From an uncultured bacterium (GTDB taxonomy: Bacteria > Bacillota > Clostridia > Lachnospirales > Lachnospiraceae), in NCBI GenBank assembly GCA_947177425.1, contig CAMWUN010000015.1:1-64000 (forward strand): a stretch of 64,000 nucleotides of DNA. The letters are read 5' to 3'. The notes below the pieces were generated by a model. That model worked only from the letters and a program-made list of their open reading frames with translations, searched no databases and was not told where the DNA came from. Shown one piece after another: positions 58,401-64,000 of the stretch. Each line of letters starts with the position of its first letter. Within the stretch, counting starts at the first letter, position 1. The position numbers and the translations under genes were made by a program.

Positions 58401-58649
58401 GACGGGGAGTTTGGGGACAGCCTTAAAAAAGCCCTTGAGGATGAAAGCAAAAACGAACTGGTATCCGGGCTGGTCGCTTATCTGCCGGGAGGCGGGGAGG
58501 CGGCAGGCGTCTATATTGACGCAGACAACAGCTTTACCACCAAAATACTTTACAGGCTGGGATTCAAATGGCCCATGCCGGATAAGGATTATCTGCGCAA
58601 TGCCTTAAAAGCGCTGGAAACCCTGGGATTTTTTGATGGCAAAATATAA
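49461..58649 (+). CDS. Three-module NRPS, A-T-C-A-T-C-A-T-R (terminal thioester reductase)
   Basis: Three A domains (IYTSGSTGRPKG, LYTSGSTGVPKG, IYTSGSTGKPKG), three carrier sites (LGGDSIN, AGLTSIG, NGGTSLS), two C domains (HHLIFDG, HHIISDG), C-terminal NVLLTGATGFLGAHIL reductase. Start refined from 49428 on the GGAGG RBS. Confidence 0.95.
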   Translation: MNFLEGFKEIVDRQPDSVAIVDLGGARSTTYRELAKQSGRVAAKLLKMGDMAGQAVLVCMDRRMEYIAAEIGTMMAGAAFVPLIPEYPPERIDYIRNDCGAVCTIDAGWMEDIGQYGQAGKYTAKERDRAMIIYTSGSTGRPKGIVHSHGSLCGGAERIVNTLGMGKEERLAASAPLSFVTSVMEYYAVLYSGGCTHILPEEVRRDVRLLEAYYAEKEITCGFISPQMLRYFKNRGKALKKVVTGSERVSMIGGDGYALYNLYGCSESALLISAFKVEEPMENTPIGKPVQGVEMLLLDEQGKEVPEGEQGEICVLGILGECYLNMEEQSARTFQPQEDGRILLHTGDIGRKLPDGNYIYVNRRDWMVKINGQRVETGEIEIRMGAAPGVKAAAVKAFEDENGQNYLCGFYVAGEETAPEDIRACLKETLPDYMIPRFFKKMEELPKNVNGKLDRMALLPPGISEYKGTYRAPENEIQRRICEAFEEILHCGKTGIGDDFFQLGGDSINVLKLAEHLTDMAFTPGMALKGRTPERIALLLQEKDAERMKESGAETHRKPESRTPWECTGAQGKTEKGDTGEYAEERNEWPLTDSQMGVYLECINDPEGTMYNIPMCCELPKGIDIGRFKETVKKAVAMHPAFGVKIVDKEGAPFMELCPEFLDTKVREYTARDMEGAQKDFVHPFALGQEPLYRMAIYRITDSNGNNCTYFFFDVHHLIFDGTSVKVFLGEISLLYEGGEPGPEEISLMDVADYEEQVKDTPEYQAAREYFKSRLGDGERGEDLLKDFRMKSASARSGRVRMALGEELPVMEAEQFTRQRGISENTLFLGAFAYALAKYTGGDRSLFCTVNNGRHCTGLAESVGMFVRTLPICQSLEENMPVEEYLQKFQESFYETMEHDVISFGELARDYGIASDILFVYQGEMLNGLVMDGKRYPAQPIPTGQVQSDISVMVMKGQGGYEISLEYRRDLYREETARGLAGMLVRVLRGMISCRNLNQILLVSEYDIQLLDSFHGQEVPFDREKTVVDLFREQAGRTPDAPAVIYLDKTYTYARTDEITDRLAAYIGGLGIGREQTVSVLIPRCEYMVLASLGILKAGAAYQPLDPTYPKERLSFMIEDADAQLLIADEGLLHLAEGYQGKVLLTKDIPGLLEAEQALTADALPCPPRPEELFILLYTSGSTGVPKGCMLEHMNLMAFCQWYREYYDLQPGNKVAAYASYGFDAHMMDIYPALTAGAAVCIIDQSIRLDLNELNQYFKEQKVTHSFMTTQIGRAFATSIQCENLKYLSMGGEALTPFAPVGVTNYYNVYGPTECTIFTTAYPMERYEEDVPIGKALSNMKLYVVDGCGRRVPAGVPGELWIAGWQVSRGYLNRPEKTSEAYSANPFSDAEGYRRVYHTGDIVRFLPDGNIQFIGRRDGQVKIRGFRIELTEVEEIIRKFPGIQDATVAAFDEPGGGKYIAAYVVAGEPVDVEALNAFIEESKPPYMVPAVTMQIGKIPLNQNQKVDKKALPKPERKKEKLTEPLGEMQRKIFDCVAEVIGHREFGAATDIYRAGLTSIGAVRLNALLSAAFEGAVVRNKDLKEYNTVEKLEKLLLARGEKETFEIQEAYPLTQTQSGIFVECAANPGSTIYNIPFLFCLDEKVELPRLKKAAEEAVAAHPYIKTTLFMDEKGEIWQKRNDNVPFEAEIKDRLCREELVRPYQLLGERLFRIELYGAKEGKYLFLEFHHIISDGTSCGIFIRDMNAAYGGGKLEAETFSGFEAALVEQKALQGEEYRRAKEYYDSVFSGCDTDFLPPRDKKEVSSMNLAGTMLKPVSEEVLETAQMPFGKQSMAGLYRRNIPVDIDALRAFCREKQITMNTLFTAAFGFVAGRYVYKDEAVFTTIYNGRNDSRLALAIGMLVKTLPVYCNIDGEREIGCYLKETGEQLLNSMNADIYSFAEISSAYGIKADILFAFQGDDFQFEEIAGEKAVPEELLLDTAKAPLSVDVAISGSEVCYQAEYRSDMYEEDTMAGLIDSLSVVVSEFQTKKYLKEVSMVSVTARRELDGYNETDYEVEQVTANVLFERQAALHPDKTAVIANGKRRTFGELNEDANKIANRLLEMGLTIERMVGVMMPRTVDVYAVRQGIMKAGGAFVPIDPEYPDERISYILEDSGAEFVIMPEELIRQRSQLIGRISTKALSLEELLAEGGNTENPGTAVRPDNLCYCIYTSGSTGKPKGVMIEHRNLVNYVDDNPFNVEAQSYVYNATVSLAFAAITFDVSILEECIPLYHGITVCMANEEEIHNPLALSELILANKVDMMTCTPSFLTNIIDMPEMQKALSQINVFNVGAEAFPDALYGKIRALGTDAVVYNGYGPTETTIGCAFEQITGEKITIGRPMGNIKMMVIDKYRNLLPAGAPGELLIIGNGVGRGYVGRPELTADKFITFEGRKAYRSGDLARWNHHGRVEFMGRMDNQVKLRGLRVELDEIENVMNQYPTVKSSVVLVKEKDGNQFLCGYFVAEQQVDYQNLTSFMQKYLTPYMVPGVLMQLPELPLTNNGKVDKRALPEPDYTLEKKNYVEPRTELQRRLCEIFAMALGVEKTGIEDDFFENGGTSLSASKVAMKCMSAGIGVSYADVFEYKTPLALEQHILGSGNQEKPDGTKTGQDIQEREAGKDTGKRLPVKDPKMDPIEKILDQNTAEHVDEIHSEAMENVLLTGATGFLGAHILKTMLETCQNTIYCLLRQGSAPSVEKRLKSMLVYYFSNPYEELFGNRIIVVEGDITDAGKMEELKQYDFARVVNCAACVKHFSADDTLERVNYQGVLNLIRLCSETGRELIQISTVSVAGENVGQKFPEEKKIHENELDFGQCITNKYIDTKFRAEKAVLEAAAKGMKGRVIRVGNLMSRVSDGEFQINSVTNGFMRTLRGYVALGKFPVSLLDTPAEFSPIDSTAEAIVKLAGAGGDFSVFHAYSSYVIQMADVVEQMNSLGIAIETVSDGEFGDSLKKALEDESKNELVSGLVAYLPGGGEAAGVYIDADNSFTTKILYRLGFKWPMPDKDYLRNALKALETLGFFDGKI

Positions 58650-58739
58650 CTGCGGCAGATACGCAGTCCCTCTGCCTGCCGTCTCAGCAAAGAAGCCGGG
58701 TATCCGGATGGCGCCAAAAGCCATATTGGGAGGAAGTGT

Positions 58740-60560
58740 ATGGAGAGAAACGCATTTTTGATTCATAAAAAAATTCACCAGTATATTCTGCCGGGCGTGC
58801 TTATGACCGTGGCCATGCAGCTTGGCAATGTGGTGGACGGCATGATAGTGGGCAATTTTCTGGGACCGGACGCCATGGCGGCCATTGAGCTTTCCATGCC
58901 TGTGCTGCTTCTTTTGCAGATGCCCGCGCTGACGCTGGCTATGGGAGGTGCGGCGGAGGCGGCTGTGCTTTTGGGAAAGCGGAAGCTGGAGGAAGCGGGA
59001 GGCATATTTACAGCCTCCCTGGCGGCAGGAGCCGTACTGTCCTGTCTGTTTGCCCTGCTTACCCCTTTTCTGCCCGGGAGGCTTGCGTATGCCCTTGCGG
59101 GGAATGAACAGATGGCGGCGCTGGTGGAGCCTTATATTGCGGTAAACTTTGGCGGAATCCCGGTTCTGACCATTGCAATTATTTTCTGCTATTTTATGAA
59201 TTCGGACAACCATCCACAGCTTGGAAGCGCTCTTTTTATGATTGCCAACGGAGTCAATCTGGCGCTGGATATCCTGTTTCTTAAAGTATTCCATATGGGA
59301 ATGGCAGGAAGCGCCCTGTCCACCGTGACAGGTTATCTGGCAGGGATGGTGACAGTCATTTTTTATTTCCGGTCCAAAAACAGGATGTTGAAGCTTTCCT
59401 GGGGCGCAAAGGGAATAGTGGGCAGGAAAGGAACGGAAGAAAAGGGGGAAAAAAGCAGCCTGCTGCACTTTGTAAAGGCGGCGGTCGCGGCAGGTATCCC
59501 CAGCGCCGCGTTTACGCTGATGTCTGCCCTGAAATCCGTGATTATCAATTCCGCTATTGTGCGGTTTCTGGGAAATGATTCCATGGCGGTATATTCTGTG
59601 TGTGCCAATGCAGTACTGATTGCAGAACTGTGTGTGGGAGGGGTCATCGGACTGATTCCCAATATTGCAGGAATTCTTTATGGGGAAAGGGATTATTACG
59701 GAATCCGTGCGCTGTGCAAAAGAGTGCTGGTATACAGCTATCTTACCATCGGCGTCCTTATGCTTTTGTTTCTTGTATTTCCCCAGTGGATTGCCGGGCT
59801 GTTCGGTATCACGGACGGGGAGATGCTGGGGATGTGCAGGAGTGCGCTGCGTATCTTTGCATTTGGCTTTCCCTTTTATGTGTATAACAAGTTTCTCATG
59901 TCCTATTACCAGACAATTCTACAGCCAGGGCTTTCTACAATGATTACGGTTCTGCAGGGTTTTGGGGTGGTGGTGCCCCTGACACTGGCAGGGATATTCT
60001 GGATGGGGATTTTGGGAGTGTGCGCGGCTGCGGCTGTAAGTGAAGCCCTTACGATTGTGCTGGGTATCCTTTACCGTATCCGGGGGCAGCGTACCGGAAA
60101 ATTCCCTTCTGGCGGCAGGTACATGCTTCCGAAGGTAAAAGAAGAAATCTGCCTGGATTTTTCCATCAGGAACCACCTGGAGGATGTGATAAAGCTTCGG
60201 GACGCCCTGTTTCTTTTCTGTGGGAAAAACCATATCAGGGAAAAGGATACAAAGCTGATCGGGCTGGCCCTTGAGGAAATCTGTGCCAATATCGTCCGTT
60301 ACGGCTACCGGGGTGACAAAAAGAACTTTATCGACATCAGTTTTACCATCCAGGACGGCAGTTATATTCTCCGGGTACGGGACGACGGCATACCCTTTAA
60401 TCCCCTGGAGTATCAGGCGGATGAAAAGGAAAACGGGGGGATTGCTTTAGGAGGAATTGCCCTGATTCGGAAAATAATGTCGGACTTCCAGTATATGAGG
60501 GTGCTGAACATGAATAACACGGTTATGGAACTGAAAATAGAAAGGATACTGGGAGGATGA
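58740..60560 (+). CDS. MATE-family transporter with C-terminal HATPase_c-like (RsbW-type) domain
   Basis: MATE N-terminus (PGVLMTVAMQLGNVVDGMIVGNFLGPDAMAAIELSMP); C-terminus KLIGLALEEICANIVRYGYRGDKKNFIDISFTIQDGSYILRVRDDGIPFNP...GGIALIRKIMSDFQY. Confidence 0.85.
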   Translation: MERNAFLIHKKIHQYILPGVLMTVAMQLGNVVDGMIVGNFLGPDAMAAIELSMPVLLLLQMPALTLAMGGAAEAAVLLGKRKLEEAGGIFTASLAAGAVLSCLFALLTPFLPGRLAYALAGNEQMAALVEPYIAVNFGGIPVLTIAIIFCYFMNSDNHPQLGSALFMIANGVNLALDILFLKVFHMGMAGSALSTVTGYLAGMVTVIFYFRSKNRMLKLSWGAKGIVGRKGTEEKGEKSSLLHFVKAAVAAGIPSAAFTLMSALKSVIINSAIVRFLGNDSMAVYSVCANAVLIAELCVGGVIGLIPNIAGILYGERDYYGIRALCKRVLVYSYLTIGVLMLLFLVFPQWIAGLFGITDGEMLGMCRSALRIFAFGFPFYVYNKFLMSYYQTILQPGLSTMITVLQGFGVVVPLTLAGIFWMGILGVCAAAAVSEALTIVLGILYRIRGQRTGKFPSGGRYMLPKVKEEICLDFSIRNHLEDVIKLRDALFLFCGKNHIREKDTKLIGLALEEICANIVRYGYRGDKKNFIDISFTIQDGSYILRVRDDGIPFNPLEYQADEKENGGIALGGIALIRKIMSDFQYMRVLNMNNTVMELKIERILGG

Positions 60561-61267
60561 AACCGGAGAAGGCACTGCCTTTGCTGCACAGCCTGCGCTC
60601 CTGCCCCTGTGAAAAAAGCGGGGCTGTCGTGTACTGGATGGATACGGGGGAGCTGGAGGATGAAATTTATTTCTCTGAATATTATCAGATTATGTCCTAT
60701 GAGCGAAGAAGAAAGATGGAGTCCTGCCTTTTTAAAAAGGATAAGAGGCTTTCTCTGGGAGCGGGGATTCTGATGGACAAGGGATTGGCAAAATATGGAC
60801 TGTGTGAGCGGGAGGCAGCAGTGTCTTACCGGGAAAACGGAAAGCCCTACCTCCCCCAATATCCTCATATCCATTTTAATCTGTCCCATTCCGGCAGCAG
60901 GGCCATGGCGGTGTTTGCAGAGACGGAAGCAGGCTGTGATATCGAGCAGGTGCAGAAAGCGGATCTGGCCCTTGCAGAGAAGTTTTTTACCCGGAAGGAA
61001 TATGTCTTTATTGCCAGACAGCAGGGGAGAAAACGGCAGGCTGAGGCGTTCTTCCGGCTGTGGACATTGAAGGAAAGCTTTTTGAAAGCAGTGGGAGCAG
61101 GGCTTATGCTTCCCCTGGATGCCTTTGAGATAACCTTTTCACAAGAGGGGAAAATTGCGGTCTGTAAGAAGACAGACGAGGTGCGCAGGCTTTATCCCGG
61201 GAAATTTGAATTCAGGGAATACCGGATGGGGGAATATTACGGGGCAGTGTGTCTTTGGAAAAGATAA
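60557..61267 (+). CDS. 4'-phosphopantetheinyl transferase (Sfp type)
   Basis: HFNLSHSGSRAMAVFAETEAGCDIEQV, EKFFTRKEY, FFRLWTLKESFLKAVGAGL. Confidence 0.95.
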   Translation: MKPEKALPLLHSLRSCPCEKSGAVVYWMDTGELEDEIYFSEYYQIMSYERRRKMESCLFKKDKRLSLGAGILMDKGLAKYGLCEREAAVSYRENGKPYLPQYPHIHFNLSHSGSRAMAVFAETEAGCDIEQVQKADLALAEKFFTRKEYVFIARQQGRKRQAEAFFRLWTLKESFLKAVGAGLMLPLDAFEITFSQEGKIAVCKKTDEVRRLYPGKFEFREYRMGEYYGAVCLWKR

Positions 61268-61280
61268 GGAGCATGGAGAG

Positions 61281-61751
61281 ATGAAAAAAGAGATTTTCAG
61301 GGAGAAAAGTATTGAACGTGTTTCTTCCCCTGAGCAGTTAGACGATTATATAAAGGTTACAAGTCCCGGTATGTGGATGGTGATGGGGGCTGTGATACTT
61401 TTATTGGCGGGGGTGTGTGTCTGGGGGATTTTCGGACATCTGGATACGGTAATAAAAACCCCTGTTGTGGTGAAGGACGGAACCCTTTCATGCTATATAA
61501 AGGAAGCGGACAGGGAGCAGATTGCTGTGGGGATGCAGGTGGAAGTAAAGGGAGCGGAGCACAGCATTTTATCTGTTTCCGATGCGCCTGCGGAGGCTTT
61601 AGGGCTGCTTACTCCTTACGCCATGCATATAGGCGGGTTTGCAGACGGGGAATGGGTTTATGTAGCTGTGGCTGAAACAGAACTTGCGGACGGCGTTTAT
61701 GAAGGGGAAGTGGTAGAACGTATCGCGCCTGCCACTTTTATATTCAACTGA
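61281..61751 (+). CDS. HlyD-like/NHLM-type bacteriocin secretion accessory protein
   Basis: RVSSPEQLDDYIKVTSPGMWMVMGAVILLLAGVCVWGIFGHLDTVIKTPVVVKDG: single TM plus biotinyl-lipoyl-like region. Start refined from 61155. Confidence 0.75.
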   Translation: MKKEIFREKSIERVSSPEQLDDYIKVTSPGMWMVMGAVILLLAGVCVWGIFGHLDTVIKTPVVVKDGTLSCYIKEADREQIAVGMQVEVKGAEHSILSVSDAPAEALGLLTPYAMHIGGFADGEWVYVAVAETELADGVYEGEVVERIAPATFIFN

Positions 61752-61874
61752 CGAGGCGATAACGGCTTTTATATTTACTGGGCTACGTTGACCGGATTTG
61801 GTGCAAATATCACACGAAGTGGGGCGTGCAGATGGTAGGAATGATTTTTCAAACACGCTCTGGGGAGAGGGAAG

Positions 61875-64000
61875 ATGGATTTAAAGAAAAATGCGCAGAA
61901 GCGCCCGGTGAGAAAAGGGTATGCGAAAGTGCCGGTGATTATGCAGATGGAGGCTTTGGAGTGCGGCGCGGCGTCTCTTGCCATGATACTGGCTTACTAT
62001 GGGAAGTGGATTCCCTTAGAGCAGGTCCGTGCGGACTGCGGGGTGTCCCGGGACGGTTCTAATGCCAAAAATCTTCTGCTGGCAGCCAGAAGCTACGGAC
62101 TGACAGCCAGAGGATTCCGGTTTGAGCCGGAGGGTTTAAGGCAGAGCGGGATTTTTCCCTGCATTATTCACTGGAATTTTAACCATTTTGTGGTGCTGAA
62201 CGGCTTTAAGGGGAACAAAGTTTATTTAAATGATCCTGCAAGGGGAAATTATACGGTTTCCATGGAAACCTTTGATCAGTCCTTTACAGGCATCTGCCTG
62301 CTCTTTGAGCCGGGAGAGGGGTTTGTTCCCGGCGGGAAGCCAAAGAGTGTTGCAGGATTTGTGAAAAAGCGGATGGCCGGGGCAGGGGAGGCTGTGGCCT
62401 ATGTGGCGCTTGCCACAGCCATCAGTTCGCTTCTTGGAATTGTGGCTTCGGTTTTTCCAAGGATTTTTATGGACCGGTTGCTGACCGGGAAGAATCCTGA
62501 CTGGCTTCTGCCTTTTGTGGGCGTATTCATGGGCTATGCGGCGGTACGTCTTCTGGTCTCTTTATTATCAGCGGTTTATTCCCTGAAAATATACGGCAGG
62601 TTTGCCGTTACAGGTTCGTCTTCCTATCTGTGGAAGGTGCTTCATCTGCCAATGGAATTTTTTTCCCAGCGCATGGCCGGGGATATCCAGCAGCGGCAGG
62701 GGATGAACGCTTCGGCGGCAGGCAGTCTTGTGAATCTGTTTGCTCCTCTTCTGATCAATACTGCAATGATGGTGTTCTATCTGGTGGTGATGCTTCGCTA
62801 CAGCTCCCTGCTTACCCTTGTGGGCGTCTGGTCCATTCTGTGTAATCTGGGGCTGTCACAGTTGATATCCAGAAAGCGTATCAACATTACAAGGGTACAG
62901 ATGCGGGACAGCGGCAAACTGGCAGGCGCAACGGTGTCCGGTATTGAAATGATAGAGACGATCAAGGCCAATGGAGCGGAAAACGGATATTTTGAAAAGT
63001 GGGCGGGGTATCAGGCAAGCGTTAATGTGCAGGCGGTAAAGTATGCCAGACTGAACCAGTATTTAGGGCTGCTTCCCACGCTGGTATCTTCCCTTACAGG
63101 AGTTACCGTGCTGATGCTGGGGGTATATCTGACCATGCAGGGGCGCTTTACGGCAGGTATGATCATGGCTTTTCAGGGGTTCATGACTTCCTTTATGTCT
63201 CCGGCCATAAACTTGATCACGGCGGGGCAGAATATTCAGGAGATGCGCACCCAGATGGAGCGAATCGAGGATGTGATGGCGTATCCTTCCGATGTCTGTT
63301 ACAGGAGGGCATCCGGCGGGGCAGGCGAAAACCAGTCCGGTGAAGAATCCGGCACGGAGGAATTCAGAAAGCTCTCCGGCAGTGTGGAGATAAAAAATGT
63401 TACGTTCGGCTATTCCAGGCTTTCGGGGCCGTTGATAGAAGATTTCAGCCTGACCTTAAAACCGGGAAGCCGTGTGGCTCTTGTGGGGCCTTCAGGGTGT
63501 GGGAAATCTACTGTTTCCAAACTGCTTTCCGGCCTGTATCAGCCATGGAAGGGGGAGATCCTTTTTGATGGGAAGTCCATGGGTGAGATTGACAGGAATG
63601 TTTTCACAGGCTCCCTTGCAGTAGTTGACCAGGATATTATCCTGTTTGAGGATACCATAGCGGACAATATCAGAATGTGGGACAAATCCATTGAGGATTT
63701 TGAGGTCATTATGGCCGCCCGGGATGCAAAGCTCCATGAGGATATCATGCAGAGGGAAGGCGGCTATTCCTACCGTATCAGCGAGGACGGCAGGGACTTT
63801 TCCGGAGGACAGCGCCAGAGGATGGAAATTGCCAGGGTACTTGCCCAGGATCCGACCATTCTGATTCTGGATGAAGCGACCTCCGCATTGGACGCGAGGA
63901 CGGAGTATGAGGTGGTCAGTGCGATTAAGGACAGGGGGATTACCTGTATTGTAGTTGCCCACCGCCTTTCTACTGTCCGGGACTGCGACGAGATAATTGT
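61875..64000 (+). CDS. NHLM-type C39-peptidase/permease/ATPase ABC exporter, truncated by window end
   Basis: VPVIMQMEALECGAASLAMILAYYGKW (C39), HWNFNHFVVLNGF, FSGGQRQRMEIARVLAQDPTILILDEATSALD. Absent from the ORF track because there is no stop in the window. Confidence 0.9.
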   Translation, partial: MDLKKNAQKRPVRKGYAKVPVIMQMEALECGAASLAMILAYYGKWIPLEQVRADCGVSRDGSNAKNLLLAARSYGLTARGFRFEPEGLRQSGIFPCIIHWNFNHFVVLNGFKGNKVYLNDPARGNYTVSMETFDQSFTGICLLFEPGEGFVPGGKPKSVAGFVKKRMAGAGEAVAYVALATAISSLLGIVASVFPRIFMDRLLTGKNPDWLLPFVGVFMGYAAVRLLVSLLSAVYSLKIYGRFAVTGSSSYLWKVLHLPMEFFSQRMAGDIQQRQGMNASAAGSLVNLFAPLLINTAMMVFYLVVMLRYSSLLTLVGVWSILCNLGLSQLISRKRINITRVQMRDSGKLAGATVSGIEMIETIKANGAENGYFEKWAGYQASVNVQAVKYARLNQYLGLLPTLVSSLTGVTVLMLGVYLTMQGRFTAGMIMAFQGFMTSFMSPAINLITAGQNIQEMRTQMERIEDVMAYPSDVCYRRASGGAGENQSGEESGTEEFRKLSGSVEIKNVTFGYSRLSGPLIEDFSLTLKPGSRVALVGPSGCGKSTVSKLLSGLYQPWKGEILFDGKSMGEIDRNVFTGSLAVVDQDIILFEDTIADNIRMWDKSIEDFEVIMAARDAKLHEDIMQREGGYSYRISEDGRDFSGGQRQRMEIARVLAQDPTILILDEATSALDARTEYEVVSAIKDRGITCIVVAHRLSTVRDCDEII

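Noticed and set aside
49132-61856. 15-nt match TTTTTCAAACACGCT at about 49133 and 61843 as repeats flanking the NRPS cluster
   Set aside because: A pair of exact 15-mers is expected by chance in 64 kb; no longer homology, target-site duplication or integrase seen.
1-64000. tRNA or rRNA genes
   Set aside because: None recognised by eye on either strand; a tRNAscan/barrnap run would be needed to exclude them.

Overview
64 kb from what looks like a Lachnospiraceae/Clostridia genome (inferred from gene families and codon usage; not verifiable here). (1) 1-2.04 kb: a TnpB-like protein in which all three RuvC catalytic acidic positions appear substituted, followed by about 600 bp of non-coding DNA containing a hairpin-rich, omegaRNA-like segment and a candidate guide. 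This is a candidate TldR-type (nuclease-dead, RNA-guided) regulator. (2) 2.04-36.8 kb: a large glycan-modification island, all genes on +. It contains NeuB-like, NeuA-like and KdsC-like HAD enzymes, five radical-SAM-type proteins, GTs, FkbM methyltransferases, TupA-like ATP-grasp, RgpF-like, DUF4422 and DUF268 proteins, and an Rpe/IspD(TarI)/TarJ-like CDP-polyol cassette. No flippase or polymerase was seen. A divergent Rossmann-like module (IYGxGxxG...) recurs fused to about 15 otherwise unrelated enzymes. (3) 37-42.6 kb: a GPH symporter, AraC regulator and GH78 rhamnosidase locus. (4) 42.7-48 kb: a two-component system, a 37-bp tandem repeat, 11-bp direct repeats resembling response-regulator boxes, and a BcrA/lantibiotic-immunity-like ABC transporter. 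(5) 48.1-64 kb: an AraC regulator and an NRPS cluster (A-T-C-A-T-C-A-T-R) with a MATE-HATPase fusion, Sfp-type PPTase, HlyD-like protein and a C39-peptidase ABC exporter that runs off the window end. All homology calls were made by eye from the sequence; no database search was run.
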